NCBI RefSeq assembly: GCF_024599655.1 | Contig: NZ_CP102247.1 | Span: forward strand, 1,860,001 to 1,924,000 | DNA: 64,000 nt | Source: Enterobacter asburiae | GTDB lineage: Bacteria > Pseudomonadota > Gammaproteobacteria > Enterobacterales > Enterobacteriaceae | Direction of reading: 5' to 3' | In this document: positions 44,876 to 53,318 of the stretch, one piece after another | Layout of the letters: each line of letters begins with the position of its first letter | Numbering within the stretch: position 1 is the stretch's first letter | Notes under the pieces: generated by a model | What the model saw: the letters and a program-made list of their open reading frames with translations, nothing else | What the model was told of the DNA's origin: nothing | The model's database searches: none | Program-made: the position numbers and the translations under genes

Positions 44876-45341
44876 TTATTTTCCTCATTATTAAACGGCG
44901 CTAAAGTGCGACGACGAAAGTCAAGGCGGCGGAGTATACCACAAGCTGACGCAAAAAATGCAGCGGTTGTTTTTCGTACTTTTACGCGGATGTTTAATTG
45001 CGTAAACAGAACCTACCGGTAAACTGAAGCGCTGTTTAAGGCTATTAATTGTTTATGCCCGGTTCGCTTGCCGTTAATTATTGTTACAAAAATTTGAGAT
45101 CTGTTTTTTTGCAGGGAAGTCCTGCAGGTTTTTTGTAACTTTTTGAATACAGATGCTTAAAAAAAGCTGCAAAAGCCCTGTGTACACGGCCTTTCTTTCC
45201 ACGGACTGTACAGCCTAATTTCCAAAAACGAGAGCGAAATCGAATAGCCGGTTTTTTAACGTTTTAATCTTGTGAGGAAAACCGTTAATATAAACCAAAT
45301 TATCACTCAGTAGCGTTATCCCTATTCTGGAGACATTTCCT
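44876..45341. other. yecF / uvrY divergent spacer
   Basis: A gene-free, AT-rich stretch of 466 bp. It must hold the promoters of yecF (left) and uvrY (right). Small palindromes occur (for example CTGTACAG near 45206) but none fits a named operator well. Confidence 0.5.
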
Positions 45342-45998
45342 TTGATCAACGTCCTTCTTGTTGATGACCACGAACTGGTGCGCGCAGGGATACGACGCAT
45401 TCTTGAAGATATTAAAGGTATTAAAGTTGCCGGTGAGGCGTGCTGTGGGGAAGATGCGGTAAAATGGTGCCGCACAAACTCGGCCGATGTGGTACTGATG
45501 GATATGAACATGCCCGGTATCGGCGGTCTTGAAGCAACACGCAAAATCGCGCGTACCTTTGTTGATACAAAAGTCATCATGCTGACCGTGCATACCGAAA
45601 ACCCACTGCCCGCGAAAGTGATGCAGGCGGGCGCAGCGGGCTACCTGAGTAAAGGTGCTGCGCCGCAGGAAGTCGTCAATGCAATCCGTTCCGTGTTTGC
45701 CGGACAGCGTTACATTGCTTCCGACATCGCTCAGCAGATGGCGCTGAGTCAGATCGAGCCCGAGAAAACCGAATCACCGTTTGCGAGTTTGTCCGAGCGT
45801 GAATTGCAGATTATGCTGATGATCACCAAAGGTCAGAAGGTGAATGAGATCTCGGAACAGCTGAATCTCAGCCCGAAAACGGTGAACAGCTATCGTTACC
45901 GGATGTTCAGTAAACTGAACATTCATGGCGACGTCGAACTGACGCACCTGGCCATCCGGCACGGCTTGTGTAATGCGGAGACGTTGTTAAGTCAGTGA
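45342..45998 (+). CDS. uvrY: Response regulator UvrY
   Basis: A 218-residue FixJ/NarL-type regulator, the partner of kinase BarA. UvrY-P activates the CsrB and CsrC RNAs that sequester CsrA. The receiver domain has DDHELVR and the phospho-Asp in VLMDMNMPG. The C-terminal helix-turn-helix is LSERELQIMLMITKGQK with LSPKTVNSYRYRM. The start is TTG 45342 (MINVLLVDDHE), as in E. coli, with GGAGA upstream. Its stop overlaps the uvrC GTG start (GTGA). Confidence 0.96.
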   Translation: MINVLLVDDHELVRAGIRRILEDIKGIKVAGEACCGEDAVKWCRTNSADVVLMDMNMPGIGGLEATRKIARTFVDTKVIMLTVHTENPLPAKVMQAGAAGYLSKGAAPQEVVNAIRSVFAGQRYIASDIAQQMALSQIEPEKTESPFASLSERELQIMLMITKGQKVNEISEQLNLSPKTVNSYRYRMFSKLNIHGDVELTHLAIRHGLCNAETLLSQ

Positions 45999-47827
45999 GT
46001 GATGTGTTCGATTCAAAAGCATTTCTGAAAACCGTAACCAGCCAGCCTGGCGTCTATCGCATGTATGACGCTGGCGGTACGGTTATCTATGTGGGGAAGG
46101 CAAAAGATCTTAAAAAACGCCTCTCCAGCTATTTTCGCAGCAACCTGGCCTCCCGGAAGACCGAAGCGCTGGTCTCACTCATTCAGAATATTGATGTCAC
46201 CGTCACGCACACAGAGACAGAAGCGCTGCTGCTTGAGCACAACTATATAAAGCTCTACCAGCCGCGCTATAACGTTCTGTTGCGTGATGATAAATCCTAC
46301 CCGTTTATTTTTCTGAGCGGCGACACCCATCCGCGCCTCGCCATGCACCGCGGTGCAAAACACGCCAAGGGCGAATACTTCGGGCCGTTCCCTAACGGCT
46401 ATGCCGTGCGTGAAACGCTGGCGCTGCTGCAAAAAATCTTCCCGATCCGCCAGTGTGAGAACAGCGTTTACCGTAACCGCTCGCGCCCTTGCCTGCAGTA
46501 CCAGATCGGACGCTGCCTGGGCCCCTGCGTGGCCGGGCTGGTGAGTGAAGAAGAGTATGCGCAGCAGGTGGATTATGTGCGCCTGTTCCTGGCCGGAAAA
46601 GACGATCAGGTCTTAACGCAGCTGATCGCGCGGATGGAAAAAGCCAGCGCCGCACTCGAGTTCGAAGAGGCCGCGCGGATCCGCGACCAAATCCAGGCGG
46701 TGCGCAGAGTCACTGAGAAACAGTTTGTTTCGAATACCGGTGACGATCTCGACGTCATCGGCGTAGCCTTTGACGCCGGGATGGCCTGCGTGCACGTGCT
46801 GTTTATTCGCCAGGGCAAAGTGCTCGGCAGCCGCAGCTATTTCCCGAAAGTGCCCAGCGGTACCGAACTGGGTGAAGTGGTGGAAACCTTTGTTGGGCAG
46901 TTCTATCTGCAGGGGAGCCAGATGCGCACGCTGCCTTCTGAGATCCTGCTCGATTTTAATCTTGACGATAAAACCCTGCTGGCCGATTCGCTCTCTGAAC
47001 TGGCGGGCCGTCGGGTCAATGTTCAAACCAAACCGCGCGGCGATCGTGCGCGTTATCTGAAGCTGGCGCGAACCAACGCGGCGACGGCACTCACCACTAA
47101 GCTGTCGCAGCAGTCGACGGTGCACCAGCGTTTAACGGCCCTGGCGACGCTGCTGAAGCTTCCGGAAGTGAAACGGATGGAGTGTTTCGACATCAGTCAT
47201 ACGATGGGGGAACAGACGGTAGCGTCCTGCGTGGTGTTTGATGCGAATGGTCCACTCCGCGCCGAGTATCGCCGCTATAACATCACCGGCATCACGCCGG
47301 GTGATGACTATGCGGCCATGAATCAGGTGCTGCGTCGTCGCTATGGTAAAGCCATAGAAGAGAGCAAAATCCCGGATGTGATCCTGATTGACGGCGGGAA
47401 AGGGCAGCTCGGCCAGGCGAAAGCGGTATTTGAATCGCTTGATGTCAGCTGGGATAAAAACCATCCGCTGCTGCTGGGCGTCGCAAAAGGGGCCGATCGT
47501 AAGGCCGGTCTGGAGACATTGTTCTTCGAGCCGGAAGGTGAGGGCTTCAGCCTGCCGCCGGATTCCCCGGCGCTGCACGTCATCCAGCATATTCGCGATG
47601 AATCGCACGATCATGCCATCAGCGGTCACCGCAAAAAACGGGCGAAGGTGAAAAACACCAGTAGTCTGGAAACGATTGAAGGCGTGGGGCCAAAACGTCG
47701 GCAGATGCTGCTGAAGTATATGGGCGGATTGCAAGGATTACTCAACGCCAGCATGGAGGAAATTGCAAAAGTGCCGGGTATTTCGCAAGGGCTGGCAGAA
47801 AAGATCTACTACTCGTTGAAACATTGA
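45995..47827 (+). CDS. uvrC: Excinuclease ABC subunit C, UvrC
   Basis: A 610-residue nuclease that cuts on both sides of DNA lesions bound by UvrB. An N-terminal GIY-YIG domain (GVYRMYDAGGTVIYVGKAKD) makes the 3' cut, a UVR motif binds UvrB (near 205-240), an RNase H-like domain (ECFDISHTMGE, DVILIDGGKGQ) makes the 5' cut, and there is a C-terminal helix-hairpin-helix (IEGVGPKRRQMLLKYMGG). The GTG start overlaps the uvrY stop by 4 bp, so translation is coupled. Confidence 0.97.
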   Translation: MSDVFDSKAFLKTVTSQPGVYRMYDAGGTVIYVGKAKDLKKRLSSYFRSNLASRKTEALVSLIQNIDVTVTHTETEALLLEHNYIKLYQPRYNVLLRDDKSYPFIFLSGDTHPRLAMHRGAKHAKGEYFGPFPNGYAVRETLALLQKIFPIRQCENSVYRNRSRPCLQYQIGRCLGPCVAGLVSEEEYAQQVDYVRLFLAGKDDQVLTQLIARMEKASAALEFEEAARIRDQIQAVRRVTEKQFVSNTGDDLDVIGVAFDAGMACVHVLFIRQGKVLGSRSYFPKVPSGTELGEVVETFVGQFYLQGSQMRTLPSEILLDFNLDDKTLLADSLSELAGRRVNVQTKPRGDRARYLKLARTNAATALTTKLSQQSTVHQRLTALATLLKLPEVKRMECFDISHTMGEQTVASCVVFDANGPLRAEYRRYNITGITPGDDYAAMNQVLRRRYGKAIEESKIPDVILIDGGKGQLGQAKAVFESLDVSWDKNHPLLLGVAKGADRKAGLETLFFEPEGEGFSLPPDSPALHVIQHIRDESHDHAISGHRKKRAKVKNTSSLETIEGVGPKRRQMLLKYMGGLQGLLNASMEEIAKVPGISQGLAEKIYYSLKH

Positions 47828-47883
47828 GGGCTCTGTAGCAACATAGAGCTAAATTTTACTGACAACAAATAGTTACCGTCACT

Positions 47884-48432
47884 ATGCAATATAATATCCC
47901 TACGTTGCTCACTCTCTTTCGTGTTGTACTCATCCCGTTCTTTGTACTGGCGTTTTACCTGCCGGTTGTCTGGGCACCTTTCGCCTGCGCATTGCTCTTC
48001 CTGATCGCGGCGGTCACCGACTGGTTTGATGGCTATCTGGCCCGTCGCTGGAATCAAAGCACTCGTTTCGGTGCCTTCCTCGATCCGGTGGCAGACAAAG
48101 TGATGGTCGCTATCGCCATGGTGCTGGTGGCCGAGCACTATCATACCTGGTGGGTGACGCTGCCTGCGGCAACTATGATTGGTCGTGAGATCATCATCTC
48201 CGCGCTGCGCGAGTGGATGGCGGAACTGGGGAAACGCAGCAGCGTGGCGGTCTCGTGGATTGGTAAAGTCAAAACGACGGCGCAGATGGCAGCGCTGGTC
48301 TGGATGCTCTGGCGTCCAAACGCCTGGGTTGAATGGGCGGGAATTGGTCTGCTGTGGGTTGCGGCAGTGCTGACGCTGTGGTCCATGCTGCAATATTTGA
48401 ACGCTGCGCGCGGGGATTTGCTTGATCAGTGA
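47884..48432 (+). CDS. pgsA: Phosphatidylglycerophosphate synthase PgsA
   Basis: A 182-residue membrane enzyme that joins CDP-diacylglycerol to glycerol 3-phosphate, the committed step to phosphatidylglycerol and cardiolipin. The CDP-alcohol phosphotransferase motif DWFDGYLARRW...FGAFLDPVADK is intact near residues 40-70. It lies 56 bp after uvrC with no terminator between them. Confidence 0.97.
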   Translation: MQYNIPTLLTLFRVVLIPFFVLAFYLPVVWAPFACALLFLIAAVTDWFDGYLARRWNQSTRFGAFLDPVADKVMVAIAMVLVAEHYHTWWVTLPAATMIGREIIISALREWMAELGKRSSVAVSWIGKVKTTAQMAALVWMLWRPNAWVEWAGIGLLWVAAVLTLWSMLQYLNAARGDLLDQ

Positions 48433-48482
48433 TCGTTTCGCCGTAATTTTCAGCAAACGATCCGGGGATGCAAAAAATAACG

Positions 48483-48510
48483 TTGACTCATAACGTCATA
48501 TCAGTAGAAT
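48483..48510 (+). promoter_or_regulatory. Promoter of the glyW-cysT-leuZ tRNA operon
   Basis: TTGACT (48483-48488), a 16-bp spacer and TAGAAT (48505-48510), then a GC-containing discriminator, 75 bp before tRNA-Gly. The layout fits a strong stable-RNA promoter. Confidence 0.75.
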
Positions 48511-48584
48511 GCAACGCATCGAACGGCGGCACAGCAAGCCGGACGATAGTGAAATCAAGTGGTTAGACGTTTACTTGATGACAT

Positions 48585-48660
<76 letters not shown>

Positions 48661-48706
48661 GATAAAAGACATGCGCAGTTGCGGGTGTCAGTTTAAAAAG
48701 TTTTAC

Positions 48707-48780
48707 GGCGCGTTAGCAAAGCGGTTATGTAGCGGATTGCAAATCCGTCTAGTCCGGTTCGACTCCGGAACGCGCCTCCA
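48707..48780 (+). tRNA. cysT: tRNA-Cys (GCA)
   Basis: A 74-nt tRNA beginning GGCGCGTTAGCAAAG and ending CCA. The anticodon loop GATTGCAAATC gives GCA. It matches E. coli cysT except for one D-loop base. Confidence 0.98.
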
Positions 48781-48791
48781 CTTTCTTCCCT

Positions 48792-48878
48792 GGCCGGATG
48801 GTGGAATCGGTAGACACAAGGGATTTAAAATCCCTCGGCGTTCGCGCTGTGTGGGTTCAAGTCCCACTCCGGCTACCA
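48792..48878 (+). tRNA. leuZ: tRNA-Leu (TAA)
   Basis: An 87-nt class II tRNA with a long variable arm, ending CTACCA. The anticodon loop GATTTAAAATC gives TAA. The acceptor stem pairs GGCCGGA with TCCGGCT (G-U at the first pair), a change from the E. coli stem. Non-native genes begin just downstream, so its 3' end is the natural candidate insertion point. Confidence 0.97.
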
Positions 48879-48919
48879 TGGGAAACAAAGAATAATCAAA
48901 GCAATAAGCAGTGTCGTGA

Positions 48920-48944
48920 AACCGCCCCTTTAGGCGGTTTTTTT
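48920..48944 (+). terminator. tRNA operon terminator
   Basis: AACCGCC-CCTTTA-GGCGGTT followed by TTTTTT, 42 bp after leuZ. Confidence 0.9.
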
Positions 48945-48999
48945 ATTACATCTGTGTGACTTCAGAATATAAATTGTTTGATGACTTTCAGTTAAAAAA

Positions 49000-49034
49000 G
49001 AAAAGCCTTCAGCTTTCTGACCTGAAGGCTTCTC
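49000..49034 (-). terminator. Terminator of the T6SS cargo operon
   Basis: AGAAGCCTTCAG / CTGAAGGCTT stem followed on the minus strand by TTTCTTTTTT, 21 bp after the probable immunity gene. It closes the three-gene unit. Confidence 0.88.
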
Positions 49035-49054
49035 ATATTTCGATCTTACAATCG

Positions 49055-49336
49055 TTATCGCATAGAGTCTGGCACTGCGCTTTTGTCCTTTCGTTTCGAC
49101 CGTTTCTGACGTAATAGCGCAACTAACCAGATGATTAAAGTAGTGGTTAAGATCGCAGCTGTGAACAAAACCAACGTGTAGTAATCAAGAAAGTCTTCCT
49201 CCATGACATAGCCATACTTTTCTACATACCATCCATAAATCTCCAAATCGGGCATAAAGTAGCAAAACACTGAATATAATATGAAGAGGGTAGCTAGTTC
49301 TGCATACCAGAGAAGCACCTGTGAAAGAGGTTTCAT
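49055..49336 (-). CDS. Small membrane protein, probable immunity to the adjacent Tlde1-type toxin
   Basis: A 93-residue protein I do not recognise by sequence. Two hydrophobic helices are clear (about 10-30 and 55-75), separated by an acidic, Tyr-rich stretch (MPDLEIYGWYVEKYG) that would face the periplasm, with a basic C-terminal tail (RQKRSKRKDKS). ATG 49336 shares one base with the toxin stop (TGATG), so the two are translationally coupled. A periplasm-acting toxin followed by a membrane protein with a periplasmic loop is the usual effector-immunity layout, and that is the only basis for the role. A TTG one codon earlier is an alternative start. Confidence 0.6.
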   Translation of the reverse strand: MKPLSQVLLWYAELATLFILYSVFCYFMPDLEIYGWYVEKYGYVMEEDFLDYYTLVLFTAAILTTTLIIWLVALLRQKRSKRKDKSAVPDSMR

Positions 49337-49815
49337 CAATATACCTGTATTGTGCCAAACGCCCTCAGCTGGGCTGTAACCATGACTGGTGGCGATTTAA
49401 CGAGTGCCCTCCAGAGGATCATGTAGTCGGATAACGAAACTAGAGAAATACATCCATCGCTGTTTCCGTTATGACCTGCAGGGTGCAGACGAAATGCTCC
49501 ACGCTCGACCGTTCCAATAAACGAATTATCATCAATTCGCTCATCTTCCCGAAAAAGAGCAAACCACAGATTGCGATCAGAACCGCTTTCTATAGTTTTA
49601 TACAAATCGTTAAGTCTTGTATTCCATCCTCCCCGCGAGCGGGTGACGATATAGTATTTTCCCGGAGGAAGAGGCCCCCTCTTGGGTATTGCGATCGAAT
49701 CAGGATTGTTTCTATGTTTCCCTTTATTGCCTGAGTAGGCAGCGAAAAAACCGACTCCTGGGCAGCTCAGGGAAGAGAGTTGTCCATTATTGATATGAAA
49801 ATAACAACGAATCAT
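49336..49815 (-). CDS. Tlde1-type (DUF2778) L,D-transpeptidase-like T6SS effector
   Basis: A 159-residue protein with the Tlde1/DUF2778 pattern. An N-terminal stretch reads SCPGVGFFAAYSGNKGKHRN. PKRGPLPPGKYYIV is typical of the fold. The catalytic block is RLHPAGHNGNSDGCISL near residues 110-126, with His and the nucleophile Cys spaced as in L,D-transpeptidase-like enzymes. Characterised Tlde1 toxins are delivered into the periplasm of rival bacteria, where they cut or exchange peptidoglycan stem peptides. There is no signal peptide, as expected for a type VI cargo. It overlaps hcp by 4 bp (ATGA) and the next gene by 1 bp. Base composition is more AT-rich than in flanking genes. Confidence 0.82.
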   Translation of the reverse strand: MIRCYFHINNGQLSSLSCPGVGFFAAYSGNKGKHRNNPDSIAIPKRGPLPPGKYYIVTRSRGGWNTRLNDLYKTIESGSDRNLWFALFREDERIDDNSFIGTVERGAFRLHPAGHNGNSDGCISLVSLSDYMILWRALVKSPPVMVTAQLRAFGTIQVY

Positions 49816-50294
49816 CTGTCAGCCCACGAATCAGAAAATAGTATGTTACCGTCGCAGTGTTTCCAGGTGATGCGCTCATAACGCAAAGATATGCTTTCAA
49901 GATGATTGTGCTTTTCAGTCGCAGGGTCTTTCACATCATGCATGGTGGGGCACACAGAAACTACTTTTACTCCTTCAAGAAACATATTGAAGTATTCAAC
50001 TTCCTGCCCAGCGTCGTTAATCCTGTACCACTTAAATTCCGCTGATTGTAACGTCTGCCCTTGCGCCACTGCCTTATAAAGGTAAGGGCTTGATGAATCA
50101 AATTCCTTTTCAAAGTTTAATGCGGAGTGAACACGCGTACCTGTAATTTTGCCGTTTGCGCTGTCAGTCGGAAGATGTAAACCATGCCCAAATCCAAGAA
50201 CCTCAATACTGCCTTCGCGGTACTCAACATCAACAGACCCTTTGAGGTCTGTACCACCGTCATCTTTAAGCCAAAGATATGCAGGTATAGCCAT
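49812..50294 (-). CDS. hcp: Orphan Hcp (TssD) T6SS tube protein
   Basis: A 160-residue Hcp-family protein: MAIPAYLWLKDDGGTDLKGS, GFGHGLHLPTDSANGKITGTRVH and the C-terminal LRYERITWKHCDGNILFSDSW are characteristic. Hcp hexamers stack into the type VI secretion tube and carry small effectors inside the ring. No tss structural genes are in the window, so the apparatus must be encoded elsewhere if it exists. As first gene of a tightly overlapping trio it probably carries the toxin encoded next. AAGGAG precedes the ATG. The unit has no E. coli K-12 counterpart at this place. Confidence 0.9.
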   Translation of the reverse strand: MAIPAYLWLKDDGGTDLKGSVDVEYREGSIEVLGFGHGLHLPTDSANGKITGTRVHSALNFEKEFDSSSPYLYKAVAQGQTLQSAEFKWYRINDAGQEVEYFNMFLEGVKVVSVCPTMHDVKDPATEKHNHLESISLRYERITWKHCDGNILFSDSWADR

Positions 50295-50447
50295 TCTGAA
50301 CGCTCCTTTTCAGTGAGTTTGACGTGATTGTCAGAGATTAATAAATCAACAAACTCAGGCTATCTCAAGGCATTGCGTGCTATACTTTCCATGAATATCT
50401 CGTTGTTATTTATATGAAAATATTTTAATGATTCCTTTTATTTCAAA

Positions 50448-51164
50448 TCACACCCCGCCCAAATAAGCCTTCCTCACCTCCTGATTTCCCAGCAGCTCCT
50501 CGCCGCTGCCGCTCAGCCGGATCTGCCCGTTAACCATCACATACCCGCGATCGGAAAGCTTCAATGCGTGGTGCGCATTCTGCTCCACCAGAAAGATGGT
50601 CATACCGTTGCGGGCCAGCTCGCGTAGCGTCTGGAAGATCTGTTTCACCACAATTGGCGCCAGCCCGAGGCTCGGTTCATCCAGCAGCAGCAGCTTCGGA
50701 CGGCTCATCAGCGCCCGGGCGATCGCCAGCATCTGCTGTTCTCCGCCGGACATGGTCATCGCGCGCTGCTTGCGTCGCTCCTTGAGGCGGGGGAACAGGT
50801 CGAACATGGTTTGCATATCCTCTGTGGCAAACTGGCTGCCGATGGGGATGGTCCCCATCAGCAGGTTCTCTTCAACGGTCATATCCGGGAAGATTCGTCT
50901 GCCTTCCGGCGCCTGCGCAATGCCGCCGGACGCGACGTAGTGGGTGGATTTATGGCTGATATCTTCACCACCGAAAAGGATCTGCCCGTTGCGGATACGG
51001 GGCTGGCCAAAGATGGACATCAGCAATGTCGATTTACCCGCGCCGTTTGCGCCAATCAGCGCCACGGTTTCACCCTTATTGACCTCGAGGGAGACCTGCT
51101 TCAGCGCCTGAATGACGCCGTAAAACACATCCACCTCGCGAAATGCCAGCAGCGGTTCGCTCAT
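50448..51164 (-). CDS. livF: Liv-type branched-chain amino acid ABC transporter ATPase LivF
   Basis: A 238-residue ABC ATPase of the LivF group. Walker A is GANGAGKST, the LivF-type PEGRRIFPDMTVEENLLMG follows, the signature is MSGGEQQML and Walker B is LLLLDEPSLGLAP. It is the last gene of the five-gene unit and overlaps livG by 4 bp. Likely substrates are leucine, isoleucine and valine, or a related amino acid or amide. Confidence 0.92.
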   Translation of the reverse strand: MSEPLLAFREVDVFYGVIQALKQVSLEVNKGETVALIGANGAGKSTLLMSIFGQPRIRNGQILFGGEDISHKSTHYVASGGIAQAPEGRRIFPDMTVEENLLMGTIPIGSQFATEDMQTMFDLFPRLKERRKQRAMTMSGGEQQMLAIARALMSRPKLLLLDEPSLGLAPIVVKQIFQTLRELARNGMTIFLVEQNAHHALKLSDRGYVMVNGQIRLSGSGEELLGNQEVRKAYLGGV

Positions 51165-52036
51165 AGGGTGACCTCGCTTTCATCCGTACCCAGGTAGGCG
51201 GCAATGACCTTTTCATCATGCTGGATCTGCTCGGGTTTTCCCCTGGCAATAACATCCCCGTGGTCGAGCACGATAATGTCGTCCGAAATCTCCATCACCA
51301 TCCCCATATCATGCTCAATCAGTAATACCGTGATGTCATGATGATCCCGCAGAAAGCGAATAATGCTGCTCAGCTTGTGCGTTTCAACCGGGTTCAGCCC
51401 GGCGGCGGGTTCATCCAGACAGATCATTTCCGGCCCGGTGCACATGGCCCGCGCAATTTCCAGACGCCGCTGCTGTCCGTACGACATCTCTCCCGCCAGG
51501 CGATTGGCGCACTCCACCAGATCCACCACTTCCAGCCAGTAGAAGGCTCTGTCCAGGGCGTCGCTTTCCGCCCGCCGGTACGCCGGCGTATTTAAGATCC
51601 CGGCGAGCAGATTGCGGTTAACGCGCATATGCTGCGCGACCAGCAGGTTTTCCACGACCGACATCTCGCGAAAAAGACGGATATTTTGAAACGTGCGGGC
51701 CAGCCCTGCGCGGTTGACCAGATGCGTTCCGCCAAACATTTTGTAGAACAGACGCTGCCCGAACTGCGCGGGGTTAATCCAGTCACCCGGCTGGAATTTT
51801 TGTCCGAGGACCTGAATAACGTTGGTCGTTTTATTGCGGGTATTAAATAGAATGTTGCCGCCGGAGGCCCTGTAAAAACCCGTCAGGCAGTTAAACACGG
51901 TTGTTTTCCCCGCACCGTTTGGCCCAATTAGGGCGGTAATAGAGCCACGCTGCACGTCCAGGTTGACGTCATTTAGCGCCTTAATCCCGCCGAAGTGCAT
52001 CATCAGATGTTCAACGCGTAATATCGTTCCGTTCAT
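51161..52036 (-). CDS. livG: Liv-type ABC transporter ATPase LivG
   Basis: A 291-residue ABC ATPase of the LivG group, longer than LivF through the insert around residues 60-105 typical of it. Walker A is GPNGAGKTT, LARTFQNIRLFREMSVVENLLV follows, and Walker B is MICLDEPAAGLNP. It overlaps livM and livF by 4 bp each. Confidence 0.93.
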   Translation of the reverse strand: MNGTILRVEHLMMHFGGIKALNDVNLDVQRGSITALIGPNGAGKTTVFNCLTGFYRASGGNILFNTRNKTTNVIQVLGQKFQPGDWINPAQFGQRLFYKMFGGTHLVNRAGLARTFQNIRLFREMSVVENLLVAQHMRVNRNLLAGILNTPAYRRAESDALDRAFYWLEVVDLVECANRLAGEMSYGQQRRLEIARAMCTGPEMICLDEPAAGLNPVETHKLSSIIRFLRDHHDITVLLIEHDMGMVMEISDDIIVLDHGDVIARGKPEQIQHDEKVIAAYLGTDESEVTL

Positions 52037-53307
52037 GGCGCGACGCCCTTACGCACGGCAAACCCGCTGCGGTTAATGCGGATCAAACCGCGTGGACGCC
52101 AGATCATCATCACCACCATGAGCATGCCAAACAGCAGGACACGGTACTCGGCAAAACTGCGCAGCAGTTCCGGCGTTACCGTGAGCACAAAGGCGGCCAG
52201 CACCACGCCAAGCGTCGAGCCCATACCGCCCAGCACCACAATGGCGAGGATCAGCGCCGATTCAAAAAAGGTAAAGGAGGTTGGATTCACGAACCCCTGG
52301 TAGGTGGCGAAGAACACTCCGGCAATGCCCGCGGTGGACGCGCCCAGCGTAAAGGCCGACAGCTTAACCAGAACGTGATTTAACCCCATCGAGCGGCACG
52401 CAATTTCGTCTTCACGCAGCGCTTCCCACGCCCGACCAATCGGCATCCGCGTCAGGCGGTGCTTGATGTAGAGCACCAGCATTACCACCAGGAACAGCAC
52501 CGCATAGATAAAAATAAACTTCATGTTCGGGTTGTAGGTCAGGTGGAAAAATTCGTGGAAGGGCACGCCGCCTTCTTTCGCGCGTCGCCCAAATTCCAGA
52601 CCGAAAAAGGTGGGGGGAGGGGCCGAGACGCCGTTTGGTCCGCCGGTGAAGGTCAGCCAGTTGTTCAGTATCAGGCGAATGATCTCCCCGAACCCGAGGG
52701 TGACGATGGCGAGATAGTCACCGTGCATGCGCAGTACCGGAAAACCGAGCAGGGCACCTGCGGCGGCGGCCATGATTGCCGCCAGCGGCAGCATGCTCCA
52801 GAAGCCTAAGCCGAGATACTGGTATCCCAGCGCCAGACCATACGCCCCAATCGCGTAGAACGCGACATATCCCAGATCCAGCAGACCGGCCAGACCCACG
52901 ACGATATTCAGCCCCAGGCCGAGAAGCACGTAGATCAGCCCGAGAATGGCGACGGTCAGCACATATTTAGTGGCGACAAACGGAAAGCAAATCGCAAGGG
53001 TAATCACCAGAGGAATAATCCAGCGCATGCGGCTTTTATATTCCGGTGGCCGAACATATACGCCCGCGCTATCGGCTTCGAAGCGCGCCTGGAAACGGGC
53101 GCCCGCGGCGGTACCTAAAAAGACGCTCAACAGAAAACGCCCGAGCATGACGATGCCAACCATCCAGGCCAGCCGCTGCCCGGCGAAGTTAAAGCTGTAC
53201 CCGTCCAGCACCACGCCCGCTATGGGGCCGAAGATTATCAGCGCAATCAGCCCGGAAAAAATCGCGTCCAGAATGCAGCGTTTAAGTGAAAAACCCTGTG
53301 ATGTCAT
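52033..53307 (-). CDS. livM: Liv-type ABC transporter permease LivM
   Basis: A 424-residue inner-membrane permease, the length of E. coli LivM, with an extra N-terminal membrane part before the conserved core (LGLGLNIVVGLAGLLDLGYVAFYAIGAY). The EAA-like loop is RAWEALREDEIACRSMGLN. ATG 53307 with GGAGA upstream is preferred over a GTG at 53322 that overlaps livH. Confidence 0.92.
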   Translation of the reverse strand: MTSQGFSLKRCILDAIFSGLIALIIFGPIAGVVLDGYSFNFAGQRLAWMVGIVMLGRFLLSVFLGTAAGARFQARFEADSAGVYVRPPEYKSRMRWIIPLVITLAICFPFVATKYVLTVAILGLIYVLLGLGLNIVVGLAGLLDLGYVAFYAIGAYGLALGYQYLGLGFWSMLPLAAIMAAAAGALLGFPVLRMHGDYLAIVTLGFGEIIRLILNNWLTFTGGPNGVSAPPPTFFGLEFGRRAKEGGVPFHEFFHLTYNPNMKFIFIYAVLFLVVMLVLYIKHRLTRMPIGRAWEALREDEIACRSMGLNHVLVKLSAFTLGASTAGIAGVFFATYQGFVNPTSFTFFESALILAIVVLGGMGSTLGVVLAAFVLTVTPELLRSFAEYRVLLFGMLMVVMMIWRPRGLIRINRSGFAVRKGVAP

Positions 53308-53318
53308 CAGTCTCTCCC

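Noticed and set aside
45200..45215. Short palindrome CTGTACAG before uvrY-uvrC as a LexA box
   Set aside because: LexA sites need CTGT-N8-ACAG; here there is no 8-bp spacer.
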